64,000 nt of DNA from Utricularia gibba (GCA_002189035.1 NEEC01000015.1:1674001-1738000); one strand, 5' to 3'; positions 31,586 to 43,081 are shown, counted from the stretch's first letter. Translations and numbers: made by a program. Notes: a model not told the origin generated them from the sequence alone.

Positions 31586-33010
31586 TTAATGTAAACAGGG
31601 GATGAGTATGGGATACAGTATGAGGATGGACCCAATCATCAATGAGAAGGGAGGCACGATGGACTTCAACCGATGGTAATACCGACAGCCGTTGTAACTA
31701 ATAAATACACGATACAAAGATTCCGGAGAAAATTTGTTAGCAGAATTTGTCAAAAGATATGGAAAACATTCACTATCAAAAACAAGAAGATGATCAAAAG
31801 TGGGAGGTTTTAGGATAAAGCATTTCAAAATAAGTGGCATTTTGCAAAATATGGATGGGAACACAATTTGAGATATAAACAGCAGTATGTAAGGACATCA
31901 ACCCAAATAAAGAGAGTGAATATGAAAAAGCATGATCATTCAAATCTCATGAATAATACAATGATGACGTTCAACTACACCATTTTGTTTAGATGTATGA
32001 GGACATGAAATGCCGTGTTTTGCAAAATGGGCACCTAAGCAAGTATTAACAAATTAACCATTACCATTGGATTGAAAAACTTGAATTTGTTATTGAAATT
32101 GACAATGCACATAATTTTCAAAATCAAAATAGATATTAGAAAAATCACTTTTATGGCATAAAGGAAAAAATCAAACAAATTTGCTCAAATCATGGACAAA
32201 ATAAGTATAATATTTAAATTTATGAAAATACAAAACCAGTGTAACATCCCATAAATCGCAGTGAATTTTCTGCAAGAGCCAATGAATAGAGGTTTCACAA
32301 GGTAAAAAGGGGAGTTTGCTTAGTTTGCCTAGTTGACAACTACTTCAAAATTTATGTGTGCAAGAGTCAGAAATGCAAATTAAATTTTTTTTATGTAAAT
32401 GAAAAATAACAACAATATGAGAATTCCCTAATCGCTGATGTCATAACTCAACAGATGCTTTATTAAAACAAGTAGCAAGGTAACACTTAGGAAAGTAAGA
32501 CATAACATAGATGTCGCCCCTTGGTGTCCCATTGACTAGAATCTCCTAGTCCAACAATCCCTGATAAGAAACAAATGATTAGTAAATTCACAAGTAACAT
32601 GATATTGATTTGTAAGTTGACTAACCCATAGAAGATCATATGTGAGTTGAGGAACATACAAAACCTTTTTTAAAAAATAGAGAGATAGGATTTTGTGTGA
32701 TAGTGGCATTGCCATACCAAGGATGGGTAGAGTAGTCCCATCACACGTCAGGACCACATCATGTGCATCAGGTGGTGTAATGAAGGAGAGAAGAGAGGAG
32801 TTACTTGTCATGTGTAGATAAGCTCCAATGTAAGACACCCATTCAATAGAGCCCATATAGCCATCCAAATCAAGTGCTTGAAATGCATGGGCAGAAGATG
32901 CAATCAACGAGCCATCATGAAGGTACCAGCAAATTTTGATGACATGACATGATGGCATCACAAATCTTACAAGTTTCATTTTCATACAACTCACATTCTT
33001 CAATTGTCAT
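31586..33010 (-). mobile_element. Decayed Ty1/copia retrotransposon fragment (gag-pre-integrase to integrase)
   Basis: Read on the minus strand, pieces of a copia polyprotein appear in the right order with frame shifts and stops. At 33003-32536: LLSFITPPDAHD..., then VLYVPQLTYDLLWVSQLTNQ followed by FTNHLFLIRDCWTRR (protease end and gag-pre-integrase). At about 32017-31945: GISCPHTSKQNGVVERHH (integrase core, the classic QNGVVER motif). At 31864-31600: VFDSECFPYL ... RVFISYNGCRYYHR (integrase C-terminal part). No reverse transcriptase/RNase H and no LTR pair were found, so it is a fragment and not mobile. Confidence 0.85.
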
Positions 33011-34483
33011 ACGATGTCTACCCGGAGGTAGAGGGCGAGCTTGGTGAGCTGTCGATGAAGTCGTGGATTGTTGTGGGGGCCGTTGAGCTTGAAAGCCACA
33101 ATGATATGCAATATGGGATAAGGGAGAATGATAATAAAATTTGTGCGAATTTCATAGCTGTGAAGTTGAGGAATTAACTAAGAATATGTGGGTTTGGGTG
33201 TTTTAGCATGATATTAGTGAAGTCATCATAAGATGGATTTATATTGGTTTGAGGTCTGATTAATTAAAAAAAAACAAAGGAGATGTCTTGGATTTAAGCA
33301 GTAAAAATTAGATCGATTTATAATTTAAGCACTAACTACAATCACAAAACAAAACAAATCTTAATTGAATTGAAAATCAATTCAACTTGAGGATGGATTT
33401 TAGAAAACATGATCCTACATCGAAATATTAAATTGAAACAATCAAGTATATAAAAAAATATATATCACTAATAATCAATTGAATTTAATCTTTTATAATG
33501 TGATCTACATTTTTTTATGTAATTGGACTTTTATGTACTTACTCGACTCATCGAATACTAAATTTCAACTATCACTAAAAGCATCTTTAAACATTTGAAG
33601 AAATGCTTACATAAGCTTTCTGAAAATGTTTGTTAATTTTGCAAAAATCCTTAATTTAGTAAGAATTGGATGTACCGAAATAGTAAGGAGTAAGTCTTGT
33701 TTCCAAAAAGATATGAGATTAAAAATGACTGTAAAAATTTTAATGTCTCACTTTTTTTTTATCTCTTTGTTAATACTTATTCAATTTATCTTCATGTCTC
33801 ATCTCCAAACTTATTCTAGATGCATTTTATCTCCTCTCTGGCAATTTTTCATTATTCTCATGGTTTGATTTCTGTAATTTCATTTGATGACTTTTAAAAC
33901 TTAGGTTTTTTTACATGTTCTACATTAAATTTGTTGTTTTGATTTTCAAATAGAAATATATTTTTTTAAAATTTATGTTTTAAATAATAAAAAATGTTTC
34001 CAAAAATTGATAAAGTAAATTATTAAACTTCACACAAACTTAATAAAGTAAAGTCACGTCAGCATAATTTAAAACTATTAAATATGCGTTAATGGTGTAT
34101 TCACCTTTTAATCAATATTAACGGAAACCAATGACGTAGAGTGACGTAGGCAGGATAGATAAGGGGTGTCATTTATATTTTTGTATAATTTTTTTATTTT
34201 TTAATGATGTCAAATTAACATTAATCATTTTATTGATATTTCTATTTTTTTTCAGATAATTATCAAATTTTGATCATTTGATTGTCCATCTCTATATTAA
34301 ATTTTTAGCTAGTCTTTGTCAAAATCTAATATAATATAGTTGTGCCAATGGAATTATAGATGATAGAAAAAAATCATTCATTAATGAGTTTTGGTCGCGG
34401 GGATGACTTTATTAGCATCCTAAAGATTTGTTACCATGTGGTAATTAGCGTGCCTGCTCCGTCAATAAATACCCAAAACAGCC
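33011..34483. other. AT-rich spacer upstream of PR-1 copy 2
   Basis: No gene seen. The last ~40 bases before the PR-1 ATG match the same region of copy 1 (shared cgtcaataaata). Confidence 0.5.
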
Positions 34484-34496
34484 ATGAAAACAATCA

Positions 34497-34981
34497 ATGG
34501 AGATGCACAAGCTCACCTTCTCCCTGCCTCTTCTTCTTCTGATGGTGCTGGCTGTGGCATGCACAGCCCAGAACACCCCGGAGACTACCTGGCAGCCCAC
34601 AACGCCGCCCGGGCTCAGGTCGGCGTCGGGCCAATGGTGTGGAACGACACCGTTGCGGCATTCGCCCGCAACTATGTCAACTCCAGGCTCGGGGATTGCA
34701 AACTCGTACACTCTACCAATACGCAATACGGTGAGAACCTGGCGGCCGGCTCAGGTGGCTTCACCGGTGTCGCAGCCGTGAACCTGTGGGTGAGTGAAAA
34801 GAAATACTACAGTTATGGCGGGAACGCCTGCGTGGGTGGAGAGTGCCGCCATTACACGCAGGTGGTGTGGCGGAACTCCGTCCGCCTGGGGTGCCATCGA
34901 GCGCAGTGCAGGAACGGGTGGTGGTTCGTCTCCTGCAACTACGATCCTCCGGGCAACTACATCGGTCAACACCCATATTAG
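34497..34981 (+). CDS. PR-1-like CAP protein, copy 2, signal peptide out of frame
   Basis: Same family and structure as the inverted copy at 28.4 kb. The ATG at 34497 starts the signal peptide ([20 protein letters not shown], then ACTAQN); the CAP domain is in the next frame, the break being at the C4 run 34576-34579. One more base gives 161 residues, the usual PR-1 length. An upstream ATG at 34484 is in frame with the whole CAP domain (165 codons, no signal peptide). CAP motifs are intact here: [35 protein letters not shown]. The C-terminal 11 residues fit the CAPE peptide pattern CNYx-PxGNxxxxxPY. Intronless, GC-rich against AT-rich flanks. Confidence 0.87.
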
Positions 34982-35904
34982 AATCATGGTCACTACTTTC
35001 TGAGTTGGCTTTAGGAGCCTCACTTTGTCCCAATAAAAAAGAATCACTCACCGACTTCTAATTATTCATTTACCCCCAGTCGTATTGGAAAAAAAATATT
35101 GATGCTGGGTTTACCATATCATCAAAGTATGTTTATATAATTATTAAAAAAAATAATTTCTTATGAATATTTTAAAGTTAAATAATTAAATATATAATAA
35201 AATATAAATTATTAATAATTAATTATATTTTATATTTAATATTGTGATTCGCGTTTTTTATGTACTTTAAATTTTTATATGTAGTCAAATTAACAAACTA
35301 CATACAATTACTACTAAATCTTGATGCTCGTTGACCTTCCATTGTGAGTCCGCACACGCCCCATGGAATGCTACTAAGTTGTCTCCACGCCTGGGACTTG
35401 GTCAAAATTGGGGGCATGGTCTTCGGGCTACCGAATATTTATTGTGCTTAATTATGAGGGATCCAAGTTTAGAATCGGTCAAGTCGTATGAGTAGGGGCA
35501 TTTTGATATGAGGATTGAGTATTGGTTTATAATATATTTATAAAAATTTGAAATTTTTTCATACAAAGATATAAACATACAAAATCTCGATTTTTCAAAT
35601 TTCCATAATTTGCTATTTTATTCAAATTTAACGCAAATGTAACTGACCCAAATCCTGATAGGATTAACATGGTGTATAAAATAGGAAATATAACTGAAAA
35701 ATCTCATTAAATCCTATTTAAATATTTAATAATGGGGCCCAGATTCAGCTCTATCTTATCTAGGATTTGGGTCAATATTTTCTTGCTTGAAAGCGGCGCC
35801 TTCCCTCCCCTTTCCTTCCCCTATCTATATATTCGTATGCTCCCTCGTTATTTCAGAAACAAGTTTACAGGTTCTTGCTCCCAAGGTTTCCATCGCTTGC
35901 GATC
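34982..35904. other. PR-1 3' UTR, AT-rich spacer and upstream region of a small ORF
   Basis: AT-rich to ~35330, then mixed composition. A TATA-like ctatatat at about 35823 lies ~80 bases before the ATG at 35905. Confidence 0.4.
35032..35037 (+). terminator. Probable poly(A) signal of PR-1 copy 2
   Basis: AATAAA about 50 bases after the stop codon in an otherwise AT-rich tail. Confidence 0.5.
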
Positions 35905-36132
35905 ATGATGATGATGTCGATGTTCGTTTGTTCCTTCGGGGAGTCCGCCGGCTCCAAAGTAAGTCCCCTCCCTCCGGCGGCTGGCAATCGAGATGCTCCC
36001 GCTGCGGCGACCGTCCCCGCCGATAAGAAAGCGACGCCGTCACCGAAGCCGCACAAAACCGTCACCCCGAGGATGAGATTCGCGCCGGAAATCGACGGCC
36101 TTCATTGCTTCGAGACTATCGTCCCCTACTGA
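35905..36132 (+). CDS. Small protein of 75 residues, function unknown
   Basis: I do not recognise a named family. The ORF opens with MMMMSMFVCSFG, a short hydrophobic start, then a Pro/Ala/Lys-rich middle (PLPPAAGNRDAPAAATVPAD) and a distinct end RFAPEIDGLHCFETIVPY that looks constrained. GC-rich third positions contrast with the AT-rich flanks, and a TATA-like box stands upstream, which supports a real gene. The layout (hydrophobic start, variable middle, compact C-terminus) resembles small secreted peptide precursors, but this is inference. Confidence 0.5.
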   Translation: MMMMSMFVCSFGESAGSKVSPLPPAAGNRDAPAAATVPADKKATPSPKPHKTVTPRMRFAPEIDGLHCFETIVPY

Positions 36133-37501
36133 ATCCGAACGGATGTGGATGCTGCCGGGTTGTTGGGGTTCATGTTAGCCGTAGTTATTTCAACGGGGAG
36201 TTTTGTAGTGCTTTTCCTGCTATCGTAATGGAATGAATTTGTTCGTTACTTTTTCTTGTCGGCGGAGGAAATTGTCGGAAGTTTTCGTGTGGTTTAAGGT
36301 ATTTAGAAAAGTGGGCAGTGTGAAAAAGAGAAGCAGTCCCCATTCGTCGTATGAATACTTTTAGTCAAACTCGAGCCTATCCCTACATTTAATCAAAATA
36401 TTGTTTTATTGCATAGATGCTAAAATTATTTATGTTTAAATTATGTTTTAATTTACAATTTACATATTAAAATATAAATATTTAATGTCGAAATTAATAT
36501 TCTTTTATTTTTTGTAAAAGTGTTGAAAATTGAATATTGGATAAGAGGTAGTTGAAATTTAATTTAACTAATTTATATGAAATGACATACTATTAATTTT
36601 AATGAACTTGAAAATAAGTTGAATATTACACGTAATCATTCATATCCGATCCCAAAAAACCTCAAATTTGTATAGATCAAGATCAAATTTCCAAACAATG
36701 TATACACATAGCTAAAGTTTTGATCTTTCTTTGAGTTTATAATAAAAAGTTCAATATGTTGTTATCATATTAAAGGAGTATTGTGAAAAAATTTTAAAAT
36801 CTATTTTTATTTTTCAAAAGTAAAAATAATTTTGTTTTAGAATAATTTTAATTATAAAAATAATTCTATAAAAAATACTTTTAAAATTATAATTATAAAA
36901 ATTATTTTTAGAAAAATATTTATTTGATTACTTTTAATTTTTATTTCTATTTTTTAAAAATAATTTTAAAAAATAAAAACAATTTTCAAAAATTTTCGAC
37001 AACAACTTAGTGCATATTCATCACAACTTCTCATCACATAAATTCTACTTTTTTAAAAAAAAAGTAGAAGTAAAATTTTCACATAACAACACTTTATTGT
37101 ACTTATCTTCTTTCCATACATTCTACTTCTACTACTCCTTCTTTCTTTAATAAATGAGAAGTAGCACATGGGTTACTTCTTTTCTCCACTTTTACTTCTC
37201 ACGTTTTATTCACTAGAATACCCTTCTAAAACCGAGAACGAATGAAAGGGGATTTCAGCAACAAACCCTAGGAAGCGCAGGTCCATCTTCGAATTTCATG
37301 GACGCTTGAAGTTTCAACACAAAATTAGTGCTCCTACCAGTTTCCAAGCAGTAAGTAATTTAGTTAATAATTTTTCCTCTGTATTTTTCAGTTTTTCATC
37401 AGTCTAAATGCAAATGCTTGATTTCAATCTGTGAGTTTTCTCTAATTTTCATATCTAAAATATGAATGAGTTGCTAAATAGTGTGAGGAAGTCATGTAAT
37501 A
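36133..37501. other. AT-rich spacer
   Basis: 36420-37100 is A/T-dense with runs able to fold on themselves. 37240-37350 looks like a plant leader (aaaccctagg, then a possible exon end at 37350) but leads only to gene fragments. Confidence 0.4.
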
Positions 37502-37663
37502 GTGGGTACTTATTTGGTTGATATCTACGGTAAATGTGGGGATGTTGTGAGCTTGAGGAAGGTGTTCGATGTTATGCCTCAAAGGAATGTGGTAACTTGG
37601 AATGTCATAATTGGGGGATACATGAAGGAAGGAAATACGTGTCTTGTGTGGGATTTGTTTTAG
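37502..37663 (+). pseudogene. PLS-type PPR gene fragment
   Basis: The frame reads VGTYLVDIYGKCGD, then KVFDVMPQRNVVTWNVIIGGY and MKEGN before a stop. This is the hallmark of PLS-class PPR proteins (YGKCG, ARKVFD.MP.RN.VTWN..I.GY). Only about 50 codons remain, with no start and no further repeats, so it is a fragment. It lies directly upstream of another gene fragment. Confidence 0.75.
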
Positions 37664-37907
37664 AGAATGCTCAAAAGGATATCCATCACATAATGAATGT
37701 GGTCACTTTATTGATCAACATGTACGTACACAACATCACAATTAATTGCATGTTGTAGTTTATTTGTTCCATTTCATTTTTGTTTGTTAATTTTAAATGA
37801 ATTATAAATGCATTTTGATTACTTCATATTTCAACTATAGCAATTTATATTTATTCAATCTTACTTGACAGGTACAAAAACCAAATTCACACCGACTGCT
37901 AATTCTG

Positions 37908-38458
37908 ATGGATAATTCTATTAGTAGAGCGAAATTATCCATCATTAAACCAAGTGCAAAATGGGACAAGATATCTGGACGGCTTCTCTTATTTTTGCAT
38001 ATTTGTTTAACTGAAACCGAGGCAGGAAACAGACCAACAACTTCTTTTAACAAGCAAGGATGGAACAATATCTTAAAAAATTTGAATGATAAGACAGGCT
38101 ATGAGTACACAATGAAGCAAATAAAGAACAAATAGATAGAATTGCGAGGTTTATGTACATTGTGGAATTGCCTAAAGAATTGGACAGGTGCTAGTTGGGA
38201 TTGTGAAAAAAATACAATCTTAGGTGAAGAAGAGTGATGGAATGAAAGAATTGCAGTATATTTTACGATTATATTTATATGCTAGTACTTATTGGTATAT
38301 ACATCATTATTTTGATTGATTCATTATTTGATGTTTTTTTCTGTGTTTAGGAGAATCCAGATGCGAAGAAATACCGTGATGGACCACCATCATACTTTGA
38401 GATTCAAGAAAAACTTTTTGATGCTGCTGATGATGGTGCAAGACTTGATAAATATTAA
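37908..38458 (+). pseudogene. Myb/SANT-like (LIMYB type) gene remnant
   Basis: The frame reads AKWDKISGRLLLFLHICLTE, then GNRPTTSFNKQGWNNI and TGYEYTMKQIKNK; after a stop it continues IELRGLCTLWNCLKNWTGASW and GEEE, another stop, WNER. A second exon from 38351 (gtttag acceptor) reads ENPDAKKYRDGPPSYFEIQE. This is the Myb/SANT-like domain of L10-interacting MYB-type proteins, a family linked to PIF/Harbinger elements. Both stops sit where the family has Trp (KNKW, EWW), each explained by one G-to-A change. No transposase or terminal repeats were recognised. Confidence 0.78.
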
Positions 38459-38920
38459 AGGAAACCTCCTCTTCCCATCACTGAAGATTAAGCTGATGAA
38501 AGACTGAATGAAACGCCAATGGATGAATTAAGAAATTCAATTTGTAATGAAATGTGAGTATCATATCAAGGATGTAATTTTTCAGCAAGACTTAGATGAA
38601 ATTATATTTCAATTTTAATTGCCTACTAAATATGCACTATTGTATTTTTATGAATTAATACTTGCAATATAAAGTTATAAAATTGATAATTCTAATATAT
38701 ATACAAGGATAATAAAATAATTTGTTGTTAAAAGTAGAATTTATATTATAATATACTGAACATGATTAAAAAATAGATTCTACTTTTTTTTAAAAATAAC
38801 TTTTTATTCTACTTTTTTTAATTAATTCTCATTCTATCAAAATTAGAATTTATTTCAATAAGTTATACATAACAAGCCCTTATTTGTTATTAACGGGATT
38901 GATTACAGTTGGGCGGGTAT
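38459..38920. other. AT-rich spacer and HSP21-like 3' UTR
   Basis: Contains repeated ttctactttttt tracts at 38776-38830 that resemble tracts at 37048-37135 on the other side of the gene fragments. No gene. Confidence 0.4.
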
Positions 38921-39688
38921 CTAAAGGATCTCCACGTCGATGGTCTTCTTCTCCTCCATCTGAGCCTTTGGCACGGTGATGTACAGAACCCCGTTCTTCA
39001 TCTCCGCCTTGAGCTTCTCCCTGTCGCATCCGTCGGGGAGCTCCACCCTCATATCGTAACTGCTGCTGCTTCTCCTGCGTCGCCAAGATAACTCTCCCTG
39101 CCTGTTCTCCTCCTCCACGTCCAGTTGCCCTTTGATCACCAGGATTTCGTTGTTCTCGAGGGATACCTTCACGTTCTCTTTGGCCAATCCCGGCATATCG
39201 AACCTCATCCGCACCTCCTTCTCGTCCTCTTCCATGTCCCACGGTGCCCGCGGGCCACCCCCACCGTCGGGAAGCTCAGGGCATCCTCGAAGATTCTGTC
39301 CATTGCGTCCACCATCCGCCACATCGACCTCATCGGGGTTAAGCTATCCAGCAGCCCTGCCGTGACAAAATGTCCGATTCACAGCATCCATACGAAAAAC
39401 AGAGCCTTGATTTATATATATACATGCATACATACCGAAAGGTGACGAGTCGAGGGACAGTCTCCGAGGGCCGCCGCGTCCAGCAGCGACGCTTCGGTCT
39501 TTCCCACGGTGGACGTCCACGGCGGTCCCCTTATCATCGTCGCCGGCAGAAGCCACAGTCGAGGACAGCATTTTTCTTCCTCCCGCGAGACGTGAAGAAG
39601 AAGGAAGGGACGAGGCAAACCAAGGTCCCATTCTCCGCTTACTAAGAGCGGTTACGCAAGGGGAGTTTAACAGAACTCGGGCCGCCAT
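38921..39688 (-). CDS. HSP21: Small heat shock protein, chloroplastic HSP21-like, one frame shift
   Basis: ATP-independent chaperone of plastids under heat. Two exons: 39688-39436 and 39356-38921. Exon 1 encodes a transit region (MAARVLLNSPCVTALSKRRM...). Exon 2 begins GLLDSLTP then MRSMWRMVDAMDRIFEDAL, the Met-rich amphipathic helix of plastid sHSPs, followed by the alpha-crystallin domain RAPWD, RMRFDMPGLAKENVKVS, and MKNGVLYITVPKAQMEEKKTIDVEIL. The helix and the crystallin domain are in different frames; the break is at the C5 run 39258-39262, and one more base gives 229 residues, the HSP21 length. Upstream heat-shock elements and a TATA box support function. It is likely a working gene with a consensus error. 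Confidence 0.87.
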
Positions 39689-39793
39689 TGAAGACCGAAG
39701 ATCACAAACCCAGAATGCTCACAAGAGACTATGATCCACCGCCTGCCGCTACTTTTTCATTGCTGTCTTAATCCTCAGTTGCGCGCGCGTGTG

Positions 39794-39857
39794 TATATAT
39801 AGAGGCTTTTGGAGGAATCTGGATTCACATGCCAGCGTTTTTTATTCTGGATCCTTC
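39794..39857 (-). promoter_or_regulatory. TATA box and heat-shock elements of the HSP21-like gene
   Basis: TATATATA at 39794-39801, 106 bases before the ATG. Upstream of it lie GAATCTGGATTC (39815-39826) and TTCTGGATCCTTC (39845-39857), the latter one base short of a three-unit heat-shock element (alternating TTC/GAA every five bases). Confidence 0.6.
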
Positions 39858-41473
39858 TGGTGCGGTGGCGAGACTGGTGACTGGAGAGTTCGCGAATGGT
39901 CATATGGGCCTCATGATAGTGATGGGCTTATGTTGGGCCTCTTGCTACTAACCAACTGAATCCACACTCCCTACACAAATGAATTGAATTCAGTTTATTT
40001 AAAATATTATGTATAATTAAAATCATGAGATTAATTTGATGTTAAATCGATTCAAATCTGTAATTAAATCTAGAAACGGATTCAAGTCGTTTAAATAGTA
40101 ATTTTTATTTTTTAATAAATATTTTATAATTAAATTAAAAAAATACTGAATCTATTTCCAAAGATATATCTTGAACATCAACCTTGTAGAGACAAAAAAA
40201 AAAAAAAACAATTTCAAATCTTGAAACTGGAACAAAAATGAACCATCTAAATAAAAAAGTATATTCAACACATTTTTAAAACAGTGGTTGCAACATATCA
40301 TAATATTTGACAATATGTCACATGCTTGTAGTAATATATAATAATACAACAATGTCAATTTATAGTTTGAATTTAACCATATTTAGGGGAAATGATAAAG
40401 CATGACATCGTTATTCCAAAAATTAGCAATTTATGTAACATAAATGAATAATTTTTGAAATAAAAGTGTGACATATTTTGTTACTCATTATAATGAATTG
40501 AAAGTTAATGACAAATTTTAAGACTTGTTAACATATGATTAGGAACCATAAGATACCAAAAGCTGATGATGACATGGAAGCAGCAGTGAAGGAGAGACAA
40601 ATCAAGTGCATTATTTTCTGATACTTTAGATGTTATTAATTGTGAATTTATTTATAAGGAATTTTGAATAGCTTCTTGGGTAGGGCCTAGGGGTAATGAA
40701 GCACAATTTTGGGTCTTTATGATTGTAATCAATATATCCACTTTTTTTTGGGTAAAAAATTGATTATTTATTTAATTATTGCACCCACCAGCTGTTATCC
40801 ACACAAAAGTATTGGTAATAACTTTTGCTTTTGGTTCAAATGGTTGAAAAAAAAAGAATTAATGAAATAATTTTATAATATAAAATAAATTGAAGAAGTT
40901 AAATTTTAATGGAATTTCTAAAATGGTTAATAGCTTAAATTATTGAATTAGATTTAATTCCCGGAATTTCCGGTCGATGGAGTTCCCGCCGCCTTGTTCA
41001 GGAATGGCGCTGCGAGCTTCATCTGATCCGGCGATGGAGGGAGATTCCTTTTACTTGGTGAATAGACAACTCATTTGCATTTTGCTTTCGCACAAAAAAA
41101 AAAGAAAAGAAAAGATAAAGTTACCAAAGCATCTCTCTTTTGCAGCTTTCATCAATTTCTATGACAAACATTCCTTCTAAATCACTATTGGTTCAGCTTT
41201 ATATTGTTGCTGTTTTGAGTTCCCATCTTTCGCGGGTTAGTGTGCAGTCGGGGCCTGCGCAAATAGTAGAAGGTAAGCTAGCGGTGGAGGGCTCATATTC
41301 CCCTCAATTATGTTGAATGAAGTTGCTGCTTTGTCTTTGAATAATTGAAAGTAGACTCTCGAGGTACTTGGGTAGGGGTTTGATTAGATTGCTGTGGAAT
41401 TCAATGTTTCCTACTCTTGTACTTGGTATAAACAACCGTTAGTTCTCAAGCATCAAATTCCAAGATTGGAATC
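39858..41473. other. AT-rich spacer and IQD leader
   Basis: No gene supported. The part from ~40960 is probably the IQD leader, containing several short upstream ORFs (first ATG at ~40977). Confidence 0.45.
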
Positions 41474-43081
41474 ATGGGGAACAACAACAACAGCAATGGA
41501 ATTTCTTGGTTCAGTGCAGTGAAAAAGGCTTTCAAATCTCCTCCCTCTGGAGTTGTAGAAGGGAATGGGAAAAAACCAGAAGAAAAAGTGGGTTGGATTT
41601 CACCATCTTGTTTCTTTCTTCGCTGATTCTTGTAGTAATGCCGAATGATGTTTTCTTTGCAGAAGAGGGGAAACTGGAGATGGCTTTATAGAAAGCATTA
41701 CTACCTTGAAACAACTATTCAGCAAAATGTAGCAAATTTGGCCTGCAAACCTTGTAAGGTGCATAGAGTTGAATCTGAGGAGAGGAGTGCAATTGCAGTG
41801 GCTATGGCGACAACTGCTGCGGCCGAGGCTGCAGTTAAAACTGCACAGGCCGCTGTAGAAGTCATGCGTCTTTCTAGGAAATCCGTTGTGAAGAGAGAGC
41901 ACCGAGCTGCTGTTGTTGTCCAACGCTTCTTCAGAGGATACCTGGTACTTCATTATCCATCAAAGTTGTTGAATCTTGTTGCCCCTCTGCATTTCAAATT
42001 ACAGCTTTTGAAACGCTTCTGCCCTGAAACTTGATCCATGGCCTTTATATTCTGCCTCTCGGGAGCTGTTACACCCAAGATCTACATTTGCTTCACCCCC
42101 TATTCGAGTTTCAGATCTCTACTGTTTGAACCATGCTGATCTGATTGTGTTGGCCTCTGCTGTTTCAGGCCAGGAAAGCTCTACAGGCACTAAAAGGGGT
42201 AGTGAAACTTCAAGCACTTATAAGAGGATACAATGTCCGAAAACGAGCCAAGATGACACTCCAATGCATTCAGTCCTTGGTTCGAGTTCAAGCACACGTA
42301 TGCAATCAACGCAGGCGACTGTCGTACGAATCCACAACATCTTGCTCAGTGCTCAGCCCATCCGGCATTACTGCTAGAAGAAAATCTACTGTGAGTGAGA
42401 CCATTTGTGCAAGAAGCATCAATTTCTTCCAGCTGATTTGCTAAATTGCCTCTGAAATTGTTAAAATCGCAGTTGAAGAACGCTAATGCTACCCGAGTTT
42501 GCCCCATAACCATGAAGGTTTGTCTTTTGTGACTATGCTCACCCTCTGCATCTTGACTTCTAATACAAACTTGGCCCTGATATTACTTTTTGTAGCAGAT
42601 GCCTGAAAGAAAAGAGGATCACTATGAAGCTGAAGAGGAGAGCAAATCCACAGACACAAAGAGAATCCGTGCTCCCTATCGACGGCACTCATTTGCATTG
42701 CCGGGAAATGAACATTTCCTTGATCTCAACTACAAAAGCCATTTGCATTTCACGGTTAATTCTCTAAAGACTCCATCTTCATGCAAGATAAAGCCTATCC
42801 AAATGCATTCATGTAGCCCTCGTTGTCAAAAAGAGGAGCACTGCCAACAACCTGCTGAAACTCCAACTTCATGCTTGTTTTACTCTCCAAGGACAAGCTT
42901 TAGCGAGGGATCACTTGTGTTCTCTCGGCCAAATTATATGGCAGCAACTGCATCAGCAAATGCTAGAGCTAAGTCGAATGGTGCGCCAGGATTCAATTTT
43001 TCGAGCCCCGGTAGGGAGCCGATGGGATCAGCCAAGAAACGGCTAGTGTTTACTGCCTCAAATTTAGACAAAGTAGACTGA
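41474..43081 (+). CDS. IQ67-domain (IQD) calmodulin-binding protein
   Basis: IQD proteins are calmodulin-binding scaffolds on microtubules, membranes or nuclei. Five exons: 41474-41587, 41663-41944, 42169-42390, 42473-42517, 42599-43081, giving 381 residues. The start [22 protein letters not shown] is the usual IQD N-terminus. The IQ67 region spans exons 2 and 3: [53 protein letters not shown], with the exon 2/3 border inside the first IQ motif as is typical. The C-terminal end has SAKKRLVF. Exon 5 has two acceptors three bases apart (TAG at 42595, CAG at 42598), allowing an optional Gln. Intact. Confidence 0.93.
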
